Shown piece by piece: positions 63,101 through 64,000 of a DNA stretch of 64,000 nt. Below the pieces are notes generated by a model. The model did no database searches and was not told the origin of the DNA. It saw only the letters and a program-made list of their open reading frames with translations. Both the position numbers and the translations under genes were made by a program. How positions within the stretch are numbered: position 1 is the first letter of the stretch; every line of letters starts with the position of its first letter. Source of the DNA: Malurus cyaneus samueli (taxonomy: Eukaryota; Chordata; Aves; Passeriformes; Maluridae). The stretch is taken from the NCBI GenBank assembly GCA_009741485.1, contig CM019217.1, forward strand, positions 48,315,541 to 48,379,540. The letters run 5' to 3'.

Positions 63101-64000
63101 GTTCTCCACCTACGAATGTAGCAGGGAGTGCAAGTCAGGCCTTGCTTTGCTCTTTGTACAAGGCATTTATTGCATGGTGTTCTGGGACACTGAAGGGCAG
63201 ACTTGGCCCTAGCTCCTTCTGTTTCGTTTTTTCTGAACCTGAGAAATATTTTATACCTCCTAGGTATTAGATCAAAACCCCTTATCCAATTTTTTCAAGT
63301 ATTAGCAGCTGAGGAACAAGCGTGTCTTCCCTGTTTGAGGGGGATTTCACGTCATTCAGTTTTCCATTGAATGTTTGTGCTGTTCTTGTATCTTTGAACA
63401 TCCTATTTCAGCTGAATTTGCTTCACATAATTTATTAGCTTGATTCTTTGTTTAGTTGCCCTGTGGAAGAGGGTCAGCAAACACAATTGGAATGGCTCCC
63501 GAGGATTTTCTTTGACTGTTGAATAGTTCCAGAGTGGCACAAACCATTCTTTCATCCCCTGAGTTCTCTGACTCCGTGTGTTTCCAGTGTACAAGGAGCA
63601 CAGTTCTATTACTTCTGGGATTCAGCTATTCTGTTTTCTGGAGCAACTTTATTCCATAGTAGATTTCTGCTTTTAATTAAGCATTTACAGCTTACACATA
63701 AAAGAGGATTAATTGCCTGTCCTTTCCTTTCCATTTACACTTCCTAATGGGTGTATATTCAGCATAATAAGCTGACAGTATGTTTCTTCAATTGAATTCA
63801 GTGACAGAGACCACCAGGCAGAGAGTAGTTGTACCATACAGAGTAGTAAAATTTAATTTCTGAAGGATTGGAGAAAAATAAAACGTGGAAGAAGCATAGG
63901 CATAAATGGATTAATGAATTAATGATCAAATACTGGGCATTTCCCATTTTCCAGAGAATTACAACACGGTGTAGCAGCATTCCACACATGTATTAATTAC

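Larger units (their letters stand above)
53506..64000. other. Intergenic, no gene recognised
   Basis: AT-rich DNA with two GC-raised patches (about 55040-55440 and 56040-56340) that hold short frames (up to 120 codons, minus strand at 55082-55444) without recognised domains. A 14-bp palindrome CTCCACATGTGGAG with an E-box centre lies at 55386-55399. A 12-bp-stem hairpin lies at 60121-60151 and an N gap at 59731-59735. No CR1 or LTR was recognised in this last 10 kb, and no DKK2 exon. Confidence 0.55.

Overview
The window looks like a piece of a bird chromosome, probably a songbird. Two things point there. The only recognisable protein-coding sequence is a spliced vertebrate exon, the last exon of PAPSS1 (bifunctional PAPS synthase 1), on the + strand at 791-929. 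The recognisable interspersed repeats are CR1 LINE 3' ends and LTRs of avian endogenous-retrovirus type. The DNA is AT-rich and mostly poor in CpG, and no bacterial-style gene packing, rRNA, tRNA or CRISPR array was seen. Bird is well supported; songbird is only a suggestion from the LTR types.

Layout. 1-790 is the end of the last PAPSS1 intron, 791-929 the terminal coding exon, and about 930-1820 the 3' UTR with two AATAAA signals. Everything after that (about 62 kb) is intergenic. In other vertebrates known to me PAPSS1 is followed in the same orientation by DKK2 across a large gene-poor interval, so this is most likely the proximal part of the PAPSS1-DKK2 desert. No DKK2 exon was seen.

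Mobile DNA in the desert: an antisense LTR (7242-7844) followed by a long antisense CR1 (7938-8880); sense CR1 tails at 14826-15024, 21170-21575 (old) and 30186-30700; a GC-rich dispersed-repeat-like block at 27340-27990 that holds the longest open frame of the window (185 codons); a complete solo LTR at 37015-38244 with terminal inverted repeats, a 5-bp target duplication and a visible promoter/poly(A) layout; and a 3' LTR remnant at 53380-53505 of the same family as the 7.2-kb one. Simple repeats include a (TAG)9, a heptamer array of eight perfect units at 47853-47908, a 28-29-bp minisatellite at 41084-41162 and a 37-nt T run.

The non-repeat signals most worth attention are a short CpG-dense patch at 46081-46312 that contains a 13-of-14 match to the CTCF core motif, a cluster of three identical octamer (POU-type) sites at 28311-28619, a 244-nt exon-like interval at 44805-45048, and a perfect 12-bp hairpin at 60121-60151. 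I did not find a convincing new protein-coding system. The short open frames scattered through the desert look like chance ORFs or repeat remnants. One 5-base N gap lies at 59731-59735.
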